Source: Roseococcus sp. SDR (lineage in GTDB: Bacteria; Pseudomonadota; Alphaproteobacteria; Acetobacterales; Acetobacteraceae). From it: 64,000 bases of DNA. The DNA is taken from contig NZ_JAHRCU010000012.1 in NCBI RefSeq assembly GCF_019083995.1, forward strand, positions 1 to 64,000. Direction: 5' to 3'. The notes under the pieces were generated by a model. That model did no database searches, had not been told where the DNA came from, and was given only the letters and a program-made list of their open reading frames with translations. Below, one piece after another: positions 25,946 through 33,074 of this stretch. A program made the translations under genes and the position numbers. Numbering within the stretch: position 1 is the first letter of the stretch; each line of letters begins with the position of its first letter.

Positions 25946-26092
25946 GCGGGTGCCTGCAAAGGGTGGTCTGGTGCGGTGGGTTCAGTCCGGGTGCATCATC
26001 CCCTGAACGCGCTGGGGCCGGCCCCGCGGCCCGCCCGGTGTTTTCCTTTCCCACTGGTCCACGCCGGGGTTCCGGCATGCCTCTTCGGCCTT

Positions 26093-26168
26093 TGCAAAAG
26101 ACCGTGCAAAAGGCTGTACGCGCGCGAAAGGACATGAAGATTGCCTTCCGCTTACAATCGGATACGCT
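26093..26168. promoter_or_regulatory. Divergent promoter region between PKS and reductase operons
   Basis: The 286-bp gap separates minus-strand PKS from the plus-strand operon and is less GC-rich than its flanks. It contains a direct repeat TGCAAAAG at 26093-26100 and 26105-26112, spaced 12 bp. A possible sigma70-like pair follows for the plus strand: TTGCCT at 26141-26146 and TACGCT at 26163-26168 with a 16-bp spacer, 64 bp before ATG 26232. The repeats could be operator half-sites controlling both directions; that is inference. Confidence 0.35.
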
Positions 26169-26231
26169 ATTTCCGTTGGCGGATTCAAGTTTCTCCGACC
26201 CCCCCTTCCTCCCAAGGGGCCGCCCGCGGGC

Positions 26232-27116
26232 ATGTCCCGGGGAGGCACCCAGCCTGGAGCCCGGACCGTGACCGAGGCGCCACCTGCCCTCCCCGAACAT
26301 GCGCATGCCCTGCAGGCCAGCCAGCCGGGCTGGGCGCTCGTCACCGGCGGCTCGAGCGGCATCGGTGAGGCCCTGGCGGCCGGGTTGCTGGCGCGCGGCT
26401 GTCACCTCGTCCTCGTCGCGCGGGATGCCGGCCGGCTGGAGGCCGCCCGGGCGCGCCTCGGGACGCGGCGCACCGAGGCCCTGGCGCTCGATGTGGGCGA
26501 TGGTCCGGCGGTGGCCGCCGCCATGGCCGGGTTGCTGGCGCGCCTCGGTCCGCCCGCCTGGGTCGTGACCAGCGCCGGCATCGCCTGGCCCGGCCGCTTC
26601 CTGGACCAGCCGCTGGCCGAACATGAGGCGCAGCTGCGGACCAACGCCCTCGGCACCGTGAACGTGCTGCATGCCCTGGCCCCGGCCATGGCGCAGGCCG
26701 GGCGGGGGCAGGTCGTGCTGGTCGCCTCGGCCGCGGCACTCGGCGGCTTTGCCGGCTATGCCGCCTATGCGCCCTCGAAATGGGCGGTCCGCGGCCTGGG
26801 GGAGGTGCTGGAGCTGGAGCTTGGCGCCCATGGGGTGCGGGTCCTGACCGCCTTCCCGCCCGATACCGAGACGCCGCAGCTGGCGGAGGAGCGCGCGCGG
26901 CGCCCGGCCTTCACCGCGCGCTTCGCTGCCGGGCACAAGGCGCTCAGCCCCGGCTTCGTGGCCGAACGCATCCTGGCCGCCGCCGACCGCGGCGCGCGCC
27001 GCGTGGCGCCAGGCTTCGGCGCCGGCCTGCTGCTCTGGGCCGGGCGACCCTGGGCGCGCTATCTGGAGGCCGTGCAGCGCCGGCTGCTGCGCCGGCACCC
27101 CGAGGATTCCCGCTGA
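26232..27116 (+). CDS. Short-chain dehydrogenase/reductase, 3-ketosphinganine-reductase-like
   Basis: The 294-residue protein starts with about 30 unstructured residues, then ALVTGGSSGIGEALAAGLLA (NADPH Rossmann motif at 38-45). Ser166 and Tyr179-x3-Lys183 (YAAYAPSKWAVRG) form the active site. FPPDTETPQLAEE at 208-220 matches the YPPDTDTP motif of eukaryotic 3-ketodihydrosphingosine reductases (KDSR/Tsc10). The C-terminus is hydrophobic, suggesting membrane association. In a cluster with an oxoamine synthase, the natural role is reducing the alpha-amino ketone to an amino alcohol. GTG 26268 is an alternative start. The P450 gene begins 1 bp after its stop. Confidence 0.88.
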   Translation: MSRGGTQPGARTVTEAPPALPEHAHALQASQPGWALVTGGSSGIGEALAAGLLARGCHLVLVARDAGRLEAARARLGTRRTEALALDVGDGPAVAAAMAGLLARLGPPAWVVTSAGIAWPGRFLDQPLAEHEAQLRTNALGTVNVLHALAPAMAQAGRGQVVLVASAAALGGFAGYAAYAPSKWAVRGLGEVLELELGAHGVRVLTAFPPDTETPQLAEERARRPAFTARFAAGHKALSPGFVAERILAAADRGARRVAPGFGAGLLLWAGRPWARYLEAVQRRLLRRHPEDSR

Positions 27117-27117
27117 C

Positions 27118-28515
27118 GTGACGCGCCTTTCGCTGCAGCCGCCGATCATCGAGGAGGCCGGCCCGGGCTGGCTCATCCCCGCGCATCCCGCGCCGCTGGA
27201 GAGCGAGCCGGGGAGCCTGCGCCTGGCGCTGATGGCGCGGCACAGCCTGATCGGCGTCTGGACGCGCGAGACCTATGCCGCGCGCGACTTCGCCATGCGG
27301 CTGCTGCGGCGGCAGATCTGCGTCTTCAACGACCCGGCCTCGATCAAGGCGGTCTTCGTCAGCGGCGCCGATGTCTTCGAGCGCAAGGGCCCCATGATGC
27401 GCCGCGCCCTGGCGCCGCTGCTGGGCGACGGGCTGTTCATCTCCGACGGCGAGACCTGGCGGCGGCGGCGGCCGCTGGTGGCGGACATCGCGCACAAGAC
27501 GCAGGTGCCCTTCTACGCGCCCATGATGACCGGCGCGGTGACGGACATGCTGGCCGGCTGGCGCGGTGGCGAGGTGATCAGCCTGCTGCCCGCCATGGCG
27601 GGGCTGACGGCGCAGATCATCGCGCGCTCCATCTTCGGGACGAGGCTGGGGGCGGAGGCGCTGGAGGGCATCGTCCAGGGGTTCGGTCGCTACCAGGCGG
27701 GGATCGACAGCTTCAACCTCCCCTTCTTCCTCGGTGCGGCGGAGGGCTGGCCGGTCGGCCGCGGCCAGGCCATGCGCGCCGCCATCGCCCGCGTGCATGG
27801 TGTGGTCGAGCATGTGATCACCGAGCATGTCGCCGGGCGGGGCGAGCATGGCTCCATGGTGGACATGCTGGTGCGGCGCATGCAGCGCAGCCCGGAGCTG
27901 GGGCTCGACGTGCAGGCGCTGCGCAACGAGGCGGCGACGATCTTCATGGCCGGGCACGAGACGACGGCGGCGACGCTGAGCTGGGCCTTCTATCTGCTGG
28001 CCAAGGCGCCCTGGGCCGAGGCCGCCTTGCATGCCGAGCTGGATGCGGTGCTGGGCGATCGCGAGCCCATGGCCGAGGACGTGCCCCGCCTGCCCTACGC
28101 GCGTGCCGTGATCGAGGAGGCGTTGCGCCTCTATCCACCCGTCCCCATCCTCCCGCGCCAGGCGAGGGAGGCGACCAAGGTGGGCGGGATCGCGGTGGAG
28201 AAGGATGCGCTGGTGCTGGTGGTGCCCTGGCTCCTGCACCGCTCGCCCGATCTCTGGGAGCAGCCGATGCATTTCCGGCCCGAGCGCTTCCTCGAAGGCC
28301 CGGCGCCGGTGCCCTACAGCTACATCCCCTTCTCGGCCGGGCCGCGCATTTGCGCCGGGCTGAATTTCGGCCTGACCGAGGCGATCCTCTGCCTCGCCAT
28401 GGTGGCGCGCGCCTTCCGGCTGCGCCTGGCCCCCGGCTTCGTGGCAGAGCCGGTCTGCCGCCTTTCGCTCAGGCCGCATGCGCCCATCATGGTCCGGCTC
28501 GAGGACCGCGCATGA
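27118..28515 (+). CDS. Cytochrome P450 monooxygenase
   Basis: The 465-residue protein has AGHETTA in the I-helix at about 278-284, EEALRLYPP (ExxR) and the heme-binding FSAGPRICAGLNFG, with the thiolate Cys near residue 412. There is no N-terminal membrane anchor, as usual for bacterial P450s; the PERF motif (FRPERFLEG) is intact. It probably hydroxylates the lipid or polyketide chain; no redox partner gene is nearby. GTG 27118 is the start, one base after the reductase stop, and the end overlaps the acyltransferase ATG (ATGA), so the genes are co-transcribed. Confidence 0.94.
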   Translation: MTRLSLQPPIIEEAGPGWLIPAHPAPLESEPGSLRLALMARHSLIGVWTRETYAARDFAMRLLRRQICVFNDPASIKAVFVSGADVFERKGPMMRRALAPLLGDGLFISDGETWRRRRPLVADIAHKTQVPFYAPMMTGAVTDMLAGWRGGEVISLLPAMAGLTAQIIARSIFGTRLGAEALEGIVQGFGRYQAGIDSFNLPFFLGAAEGWPVGRGQAMRAAIARVHGVVEHVITEHVAGRGEHGSMVDMLVRRMQRSPELGLDVQALRNEAATIFMAGHETTAATLSWAFYLLAKAPWAEAALHAELDAVLGDREPMAEDVPRLPYARAVIEEALRLYPPVPILPRQAREATKVGGIAVEKDALVLVVPWLLHRSPDLWEQPMHFRPERFLEGPAPVPYSYIPFSAGPRICAGLNFGLTEAILCLAMVARAFRLRLAPGFVAEPVCRLSLRPHAPIMVRLEDRA

Positions 28516-29429
28516 GGGAGGAGACGGACCCCGCCGCCACCTTGGCCGCCATCCTGGCCGACCGGCGCGCGCCCACGCTGCGCAACTGGCTGCTGGATGC
28601 CTGGGAGATCGGGCAATACCTGGTCTTCCGCCACATGCCGATCGACCTCGGCCCGCGCCTCGCCGCCCCCGGCATCATCGCCTATATCCGGCGCGAGCGG
28701 CCCTGGGTGCTGGAGCGGGCGCGCGCCAACCTCCGGCGCCACCGCCCCTGGGCCAGTGACGACCAGATCGAGGCCTGGGTGGAGGCCTTCCTGCAGAATA
28801 TCGGCGCCTATATCGGCGAGACGCCGACCATCGGCCGCTACATGGCCGCCGGCCGCCTCGAGATCCAGGTCGCCGATGGCGCGCGAGAGGCCTTCCGGCG
28901 CGGCGGCGTCATCGCGCTGTGCCTGCATACCGCCAATTGGGAGGTGATGCTGGAAGCGCTGAAGGCGCTCGGCCTCAGCGCCGCCTGCGCGCCCATCGAG
29001 TGGGAGACGCGCGGCCAGACCTGGGTGATCAACGACCTGCGGCGCCGCAACGGCATGCGCTACCTCACGCGGGACCATGCGGGCGTGCGCGCCGCTTACA
29101 AGGAGGTGAAGGAGGGCGGATTGCTGGCCATCTTCGTGGATGAGGCGCGCCACGGGCGGCTCATGGCGCCGCTCTTCGGCCGGCCGCCGCATGCCAATGG
29201 CAACCTCGCCATCGCGGCCAAGCTCGCGCGGCACACCGGCGCGGCGATGGTGCTCTGGCACACCACCCGCCTGCCGGGACGGCGCTTCCGCGTGACGATC
29301 AGCGACGTGATCGAGCTGCCCCAGGAACCGAAGGGCCTGCTGGACGACGTCGCCTTCCTGAACGGCGTGATCGAACCGGTGGTGCTGGAGCATCTGGAGC
29401 AGTGGTTCTGGCTCGATGACAGCTTCTGA
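28512..29429 (+). CDS. LpxL/HtrB-family lysophospholipid acyltransferase
   Basis: The 305-residue protein carries LCLHTANWEV, the H-x4-E catalytic motif of the LpxL family, at His139/Glu144. IFVDEARHGRLMAPLFGRPP and AIAAKLARHTGAAMVLWHTT are the later conserved blocks. It lacks the clear N-terminal membrane helix of lipid A acyltransferases. These enzymes transfer acyl chains to a lipid hydroxyl or amine at the inner membrane. Its place between a P450 and a GNAT gene, away from lipid A genes, suggests acylation of the cluster's amino-alcohol product. ATG 28512 overlaps the P450 stop. Confidence 0.85.
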   Translation: MREETDPAATLAAILADRRAPTLRNWLLDAWEIGQYLVFRHMPIDLGPRLAAPGIIAYIRRERPWVLERARANLRRHRPWASDDQIEAWVEAFLQNIGAYIGETPTIGRYMAAGRLEIQVADGAREAFRRGGVIALCLHTANWEVMLEALKALGLSAACAPIEWETRGQTWVINDLRRRNGMRYLTRDHAGVRAAYKEVKEGGLLAIFVDEARHGRLMAPLFGRPPHANGNLAIAAKLARHTGAAMVLWHTTRLPGRRFRVTISDVIELPQEPKGLLDDVAFLNGVIEPVVLEHLEQWFWLDDSF

Positions 29430-30045
29430 CGCACCCCTGGTGGTCGGCCCGCTGATCCCCGGGCCGGTGGGCGAGCAGGTGCTGGAACTGGCGGCCACCG
29501 GGCGCGCCGGCCTCGCTGCGCTGCTGGGCGACGACGCGGCACGCCACGCGCTGTTCCGGCCGGGAATGCGGGCGGACCGCTTCCTGGTGGCGACGGTGGG
29601 CGGCGAACTCGCCGGCTATCTCAGCCTGAAATACGCAGGAAAGGGGCCCTTCGCGCCGCGCCTGGCCGATTTCATCCGCGGCCAGGGCTGGCGGCGCGGG
29701 CTGCACGCCTGGGCGGTGTTCTCCTGGATCGAGGCGCGCACCCGGCCCCGGCCCGGCGGCGCCTATATCTACGGGCTCGACGTGCTGAAGGCCTGGCGCG
29801 GGCACAAGCGCGGCCGCGACGTGGGGGGCGCGCTGATGGCGGCCGCGGTCGCGGAGGCGACGCGCCTCGGCTACCGGAGCCTGGACATGGAGATCCGGCG
29901 CCCCGCCATCCGCGCGCTGGTGCGGCGCGCCGGCGCCGTCCCGGTGGTGGCCCCGCGCCTCTCGCTCGCGCGGCTGCTGATGGCGACGGCGGGCGATTAT
30001 GAGCGCATGACCATCGCCCTGACGCCGCCCGGCGCCGGTCCATGA
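29416..30045 (+). CDS. GNAT-family N-acyltransferase
   Basis: The 209-residue protein shows a GNAT core: YIYGLDVLKAWRGHKRGRDV then GGALMAAAVAEATRLGYRSL, where the R/K-x-x-G-x-G/A loop binds the acyl-CoA pyrophosphate. The beta-strand LDMEI and a C-terminal ERMTIAL strand complete it. It overlaps the acyltransferase gene by 14 bp and the glycosyltransferase by 4 bp. In Caulobacter a GNAT-like protein has been reported as the bacterial ceramide synthase, so N-acylation of a sphingoid-like base is possible here; that link is inference. Confidence 0.8.
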   Translation: MTASDAPLVVGPLIPGPVGEQVLELAATGRAGLAALLGDDAARHALFRPGMRADRFLVATVGGELAGYLSLKYAGKGPFAPRLADFIRGQGWRRGLHAWAVFSWIEARTRPRPGGAYIYGLDVLKAWRGHKRGRDVGGALMAAAVAEATRLGYRSLDMEIRRPAIRALVRRAGAVPVVAPRLSLARLLMATAGDYERMTIALTPPGAGP

Positions 30046-31301
30046 CGCCGCTGGCGCTCGATGTTTCGCGCCTGCTGTGGCGCGCGGTGCGCCCGGCGCC
30101 GGGCGGCATCGACCGGGTGGAGCTGGCCATGGCGCGCCATCTGCTGCGGGAGGAGCCGCAATCCCGCTTCGTCTTCACCGATGGCGGCGTGATCCGCAGC
30201 CTCACCCCCGCCACGGTGCGGCGCCTGACGGAAGAGGCCGCGGCGCGCTGGCGCGGCAGCGTCGATGACGAGGGCTCGCGGCGTGTCGTGGCCTATCTGG
30301 CCAGCGAGGCGCGCGTGTTTCCTCCGGCGCGCCCCCGCCTGACGGACCGGCACGTGCCGCTGGTGGATGCCGGGCGCAATCTCCGGGCACAGCTCAGCTA
30401 CCAGCGCCGGGGCATGCTGCTGGAGGCGCCGGAGGCGCTGCAGGGCGCGATCTATGTGAACCTCTCACAGCGCAACCTGGATGAGCCGCGCCTGCTGGAG
30501 GCGCTGCCGCCGGGCGGGCGGATGCTCGCCTGCCTCTATGACGCCATCCCCTTGCGTGATTCCGCCCTGGCCGCGCCGGGCAGCGATGCGCGCATGCTGC
30601 GGATGCTGCGGCATCTCGCCGCACGACAGGCGCGGCTGGTGACGATCTCCGAGGCTTCGCGCACGCAGATCACGGAGGCGGCCGCGCGCCTTGGCCTGGG
30701 GCTCCCTGCCATCGCGGTGGTGCCGCCGCCCCTGGCCGAGCCCTTTCTCGAACGGGACAGCCCGCCTGGCACGGCCCAGCGCTTCTTCCTGGTGCCGGGG
30801 CTGCTGACACGCCGCAAGAATCTGGGCCTGCTGGCCGAGGCCTGCCGCCGCCTGCCACGAGGCGCCGGCTTCGACATCCTGCTGGCGGGCGCGCCGGGGC
30901 TGGATGCCGCCCCGGTGCTGGCCGGGCTGGGCGAGACGCCCGCCGGCATCCGGCTGCTGCGCGCCGAAGGGCTCAGCGACCTGGCCATGGCGCGGCTGAT
31001 GCGCGGCGCGATCGCCGTGCTGGCGCCCTCGCTCGAGGAAGGCTTCGATTATCCGGTGCATGAAGCGCTGGCCCTGGGCGTGCCGGTCATCGCCTCCGAC
31101 ATTCCGGCGCATCGCGAATATGTGGCAGGGGTGGCGGAATTGCTCGATCCGCAGGACGCGGATGCCTGGGCCGCCGCGCTGGCGGATTTCGCCACGGCCG
31201 GGCCGCGCCATGCGGCGGCTTGCGCGGCGGCCCAGGGCTTCCTTCCCGCCAGCCCCGGCAAACTCCTGAAAAAACTGATCGATCTGGCGCGCATGGCTTG
31301 A
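30042..31301 (+). CDS. GT-B glycosyltransferase (family 4-like)
   Basis: The 419-residue protein has an N-terminal region starting MTPLALDVSRLLWRAVRPAP, with GGIDRVELAMARHLL. In the C-terminal donor domain, FFLVPGLLTRRKNLGLLAEA precedes PSLEEGFDYPVHEALALGVP, the E-x7-E motif that binds the nucleotide sugar. VIASDIPAHREYVAG follows, as in GT4 enzymes. It is the last gene of the plus-strand cluster (4-bp overlap with the GNAT gene), so it may glycosylate the lipid product, but the acceptor is unknown. No membrane helix is visible. Confidence 0.88.
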   Translation: MTPLALDVSRLLWRAVRPAPGGIDRVELAMARHLLREEPQSRFVFTDGGVIRSLTPATVRRLTEEAAARWRGSVDDEGSRRVVAYLASEARVFPPARPRLTDRHVPLVDAGRNLRAQLSYQRRGMLLEAPEALQGAIYVNLSQRNLDEPRLLEALPPGGRMLACLYDAIPLRDSALAAPGSDARMLRMLRHLAARQARLVTISEASRTQITEAAARLGLGLPAIAVVPPPLAEPFLERDSPPGTAQRFFLVPGLLTRRKNLGLLAEACRRLPRGAGFDILLAGAPGLDAAPVLAGLGETPAGIRLLRAEGLSDLAMARLMRGAIAVLAPSLEEGFDYPVHEALALGVPVIASDIPAHREYVAGVAELLDPQDADAWAAALADFATAGPRHAAACAAAQGFLPASPGKLLKKLIDLARMA

Positions 31302-31334
31302 GTAGCGGCCTCAGATGGGCGACGCTTGACGCGC

Positions 31335-31351
31335 GATAGGCGACGCCTATC
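31335..31351. other. 7-bp stem-loop upstream of a small secreted protein gene
   Basis: GATAGGC (31335-31341) and GCCTATC (31345-31351) form a perfect dyad around a 3-nt centre, followed by AAAAACC. It lies 34 bp after the glycosyltransferase stop and about 100 bp before the next start. Without a T-run it could be an operator or a weak terminator. Confidence 0.35.
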
Positions 31352-31454
31352 AAAAACCAAGATCATACGGATTGGTGCCGATGGATCACCCTCGGTAGCG
31401 TCCCAATATCAGGACGGAATGAACCGGGCCTGACAGATGACGAGGAGATTTCTG

Positions 31455-31841
31455 ATGTCCAAGCGCTTCACGCTCGCTGCCCTGGCCGCCCTGCCCATCG
31501 CCTTCGCCTCGATGGGCGCCCAGGCGCAGATGGCCCGCTACTGCGATGGCCGAATCGTCGCCAACGCCTTCTACAGCAATGTGCAGAGCAACGGCTCCCG
31601 TTCGACGGTGCCCTATTACGTGCAGCTCCAGAATCAGTCGGGCGAGACGATCCGCTACACCGTGCGCTTCACCGCGCCGCACATCATGGGTGCGCAGAAC
31701 GGGAGCACCATCGCCCATCTGGCCAGCTACCAGCAGGTGACCGTGTTGCTGGGCAGCCAGAGCTTCACCAACCCCTCGGGCACGGGCCAGCTCAGCCAGG
31801 CCGACATGATGCGCTACACCCAGGTCACCTGCCCGCGCTGA
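31455..31841 (+). CDS. Small secreted protein, dispersed two-cysteine family, member 1
   Basis: I do not recognise a named family. The 128-residue product has a Sec signal peptide (MSKRFTLAALAALPIAFASM) cut after AQA. The mature part has one cysteine near its start (YCDGR) and one at the very end (VTCPR). Its core reads YYVQLQNQSGETIRYTVRFT. Three other genes in this window (34649, 57015, 58711) have the same layout. GAGGAG at 31442-31447 supports ATG 31455. A strong terminator follows, so it is a single-gene unit or the end of the cluster transcript. Confidence 0.85.
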   Translation: MSKRFTLAALAALPIAFASMGAQAQMARYCDGRIVANAFYSNVQSNGSRSTVPYYVQLQNQSGETIRYTVRFTAPHIMGAQNGSTIAHLASYQQVTVLLGSQSFTNPSGTGQLSQADMMRYTQVTCPR

Positions 31842-31865
31842 GCATCACGGCGCGCTTCGCAACAG

Positions 31866-31895
31866 CCCAGCCCCTGCCCCGGGGCTGGGTTTTTT
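31866..31895 (+). terminator. Rho-independent terminator after the small secreted protein gene
   Basis: CCCAGCCCC (31866-31874) pairs perfectly with GGGGCTGGG (31881-31889) across a 6-nt loop, and six T residues (31890-31895) follow on the plus strand. This is the clearest intrinsic terminator in the window. The convergent MFS gene ends four bases further on. Confidence 0.92.
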
Positions 31896-31898
31896 GCG

Positions 31899-33074
31899 TC
31901 ACGGCCTTTGCCAGCGGATGAACAGCGCCGAGCCCAGCACCAGCGCCACGGCGAAGGTGAGCAGGGCGGCGGCCACGCCGCCGAAGGAAGCGGCCAGGCC
32001 GCTCAGCCCCTGCAGCACGGCGGCACCCCCGAAGAAGAAGATGTTCTGCGCCGAGAGCGCGCGCCCCGCTTCCTCCGGCCGGACCAGGCTGCGCAGCAGG
32101 GCGAAGCAGAGGATCTGGAAGGTGATGCTGGCGCCGAAGAGCACCAGCAGCGCCCCATCCGCCCAGGCCGGGAAGGCCAGCGGGCCGCCCAGAACCAGCA
32201 GCGTGATGAAGCCCGCGGCGGCGAGATGGCCGCCCAGCAGCATGCCGCGCAGATGCCCGAACCGGCCCACCAGCCAGCCCGCGACCGCCGGCCCCGCCAC
32301 GAGCGTGAAGGTGCAGAGGAGCAGCAGGTGGCCGGCCTCGATCCGGCCCATGCCCTTGATCTCCATGAGCCAGGGGCCACCCCAAAGCCCGCGCACGCCC
32401 AGCACCGCGCCGAAGGAAACGAAGGCGATGGCCATCAGCCCGCGCAGCCGCGGCGAGGTGGCGAATTGCATCACCTCCCGCGCATTCTGCCAGATGCTGA
32501 CGCGCGCGGCCTCGGCCGGGCGCTCATGCTTCACCGTGAAGAAGACGGCGAGCAGGGCGAAGAGCGCCAGCGCACCGCAGGCCCAGAAGCCCGCGCGCCA
32601 GCCCGAGACCTCGACCAGCCAGGCGAGCGGCGAGGCGGAGAGGATCATCCCCGAATTGCCGAAGCCCTGCACGAGGCCGGCCCAGAGGCCGAATTCCGCC
32701 TGGGAGACGCCGCGCGCGGCATAGGTCATCGGGCACATCATCATGCCCGAACAGGCGATGCCGAGGACGATCTGCGCCAGCAGCAGCGTGGCGGCCGAGG
32801 GCGCGATGGCGGCCAGGGCCGAGCCCAGCACCGCGATGGCGAGCAGTGTCAGCGCCACCGGCTTCACGCCGTAACGATCGAGCCCGACACCGACAGGGAT
32901 CATCGCGGCGGCGAAGGCGGCGGGGAAGGCACTGGTGATGGCGGCCAGCGTCTCGGCGCTGATCGCGAGGTCGCGCGTCAGCACATCGGTGGCGACGGCG
33001 GGCAGGGTGCGGACGGCGTTGGAAAACACATGGCCCAGCGTCAGGGCCAGCAAGGGAACGGCGATGGGGTTCAA
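31899..33074 (-). CDS. MFS transporter
   Basis: The 391-residue protein has about 12 transmembrane helices in the two-lobe MFS layout. The N-lobe loop reads GVGLDRYGVKPVALTLLAIA (variant of motif A) and the mid-loop KHERPAEAARVSIWQNAREV. No ATG or GTG is available before the first helix; TTG 33074, overlapping the oxidase stop as TTGA, fits best. The oxidase upstream acts on a hydroxy acid, so this may be its carrier, e.g. for lactate or glycolate; that is inference. Confidence 0.85.
   Translation of the reverse strand: MNPIAVPLLALTLGHVFSNAVRTLPAVATDVLTRDLAISAETLAAITSAFPAAFAAAMIPVGVGLDRYGVKPVALTLLAIAVLGSALAAIAPSAATLLLAQIVLGIACSGMMMCPMTYAARGVSQAEFGLWAGLVQGFGNSGMILSASPLAWLVEVSGWRAGFWACGALALFALLAVFFTVKHERPAEAARVSIWQNAREVMQFATSPRLRGLMAIAFVSFGAVLGVRGLWGGPWLMEIKGMGRIEAGHLLLLCTFTLVAGPAVAGWLVGRFGHLRGMLLGGHLAAAGFITLLVLGGPLAFPAWADGALLVLFGASITFQILCFALLRSLVRPEEAGRALSAQNIFFFGGAAVLQGLSGLAASFGGVAAALLTFAVALVLGSALFIRWQRP

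Noticed and set aside
21884-26137. Open frame of over 1400 codons on the plus strand
   Set aside because: It is antisense to the PKS. Its His/Arg/Gly-rich translation has no motif, while the opposite strand has complete PKS domains. High third-position GC creates such frames.
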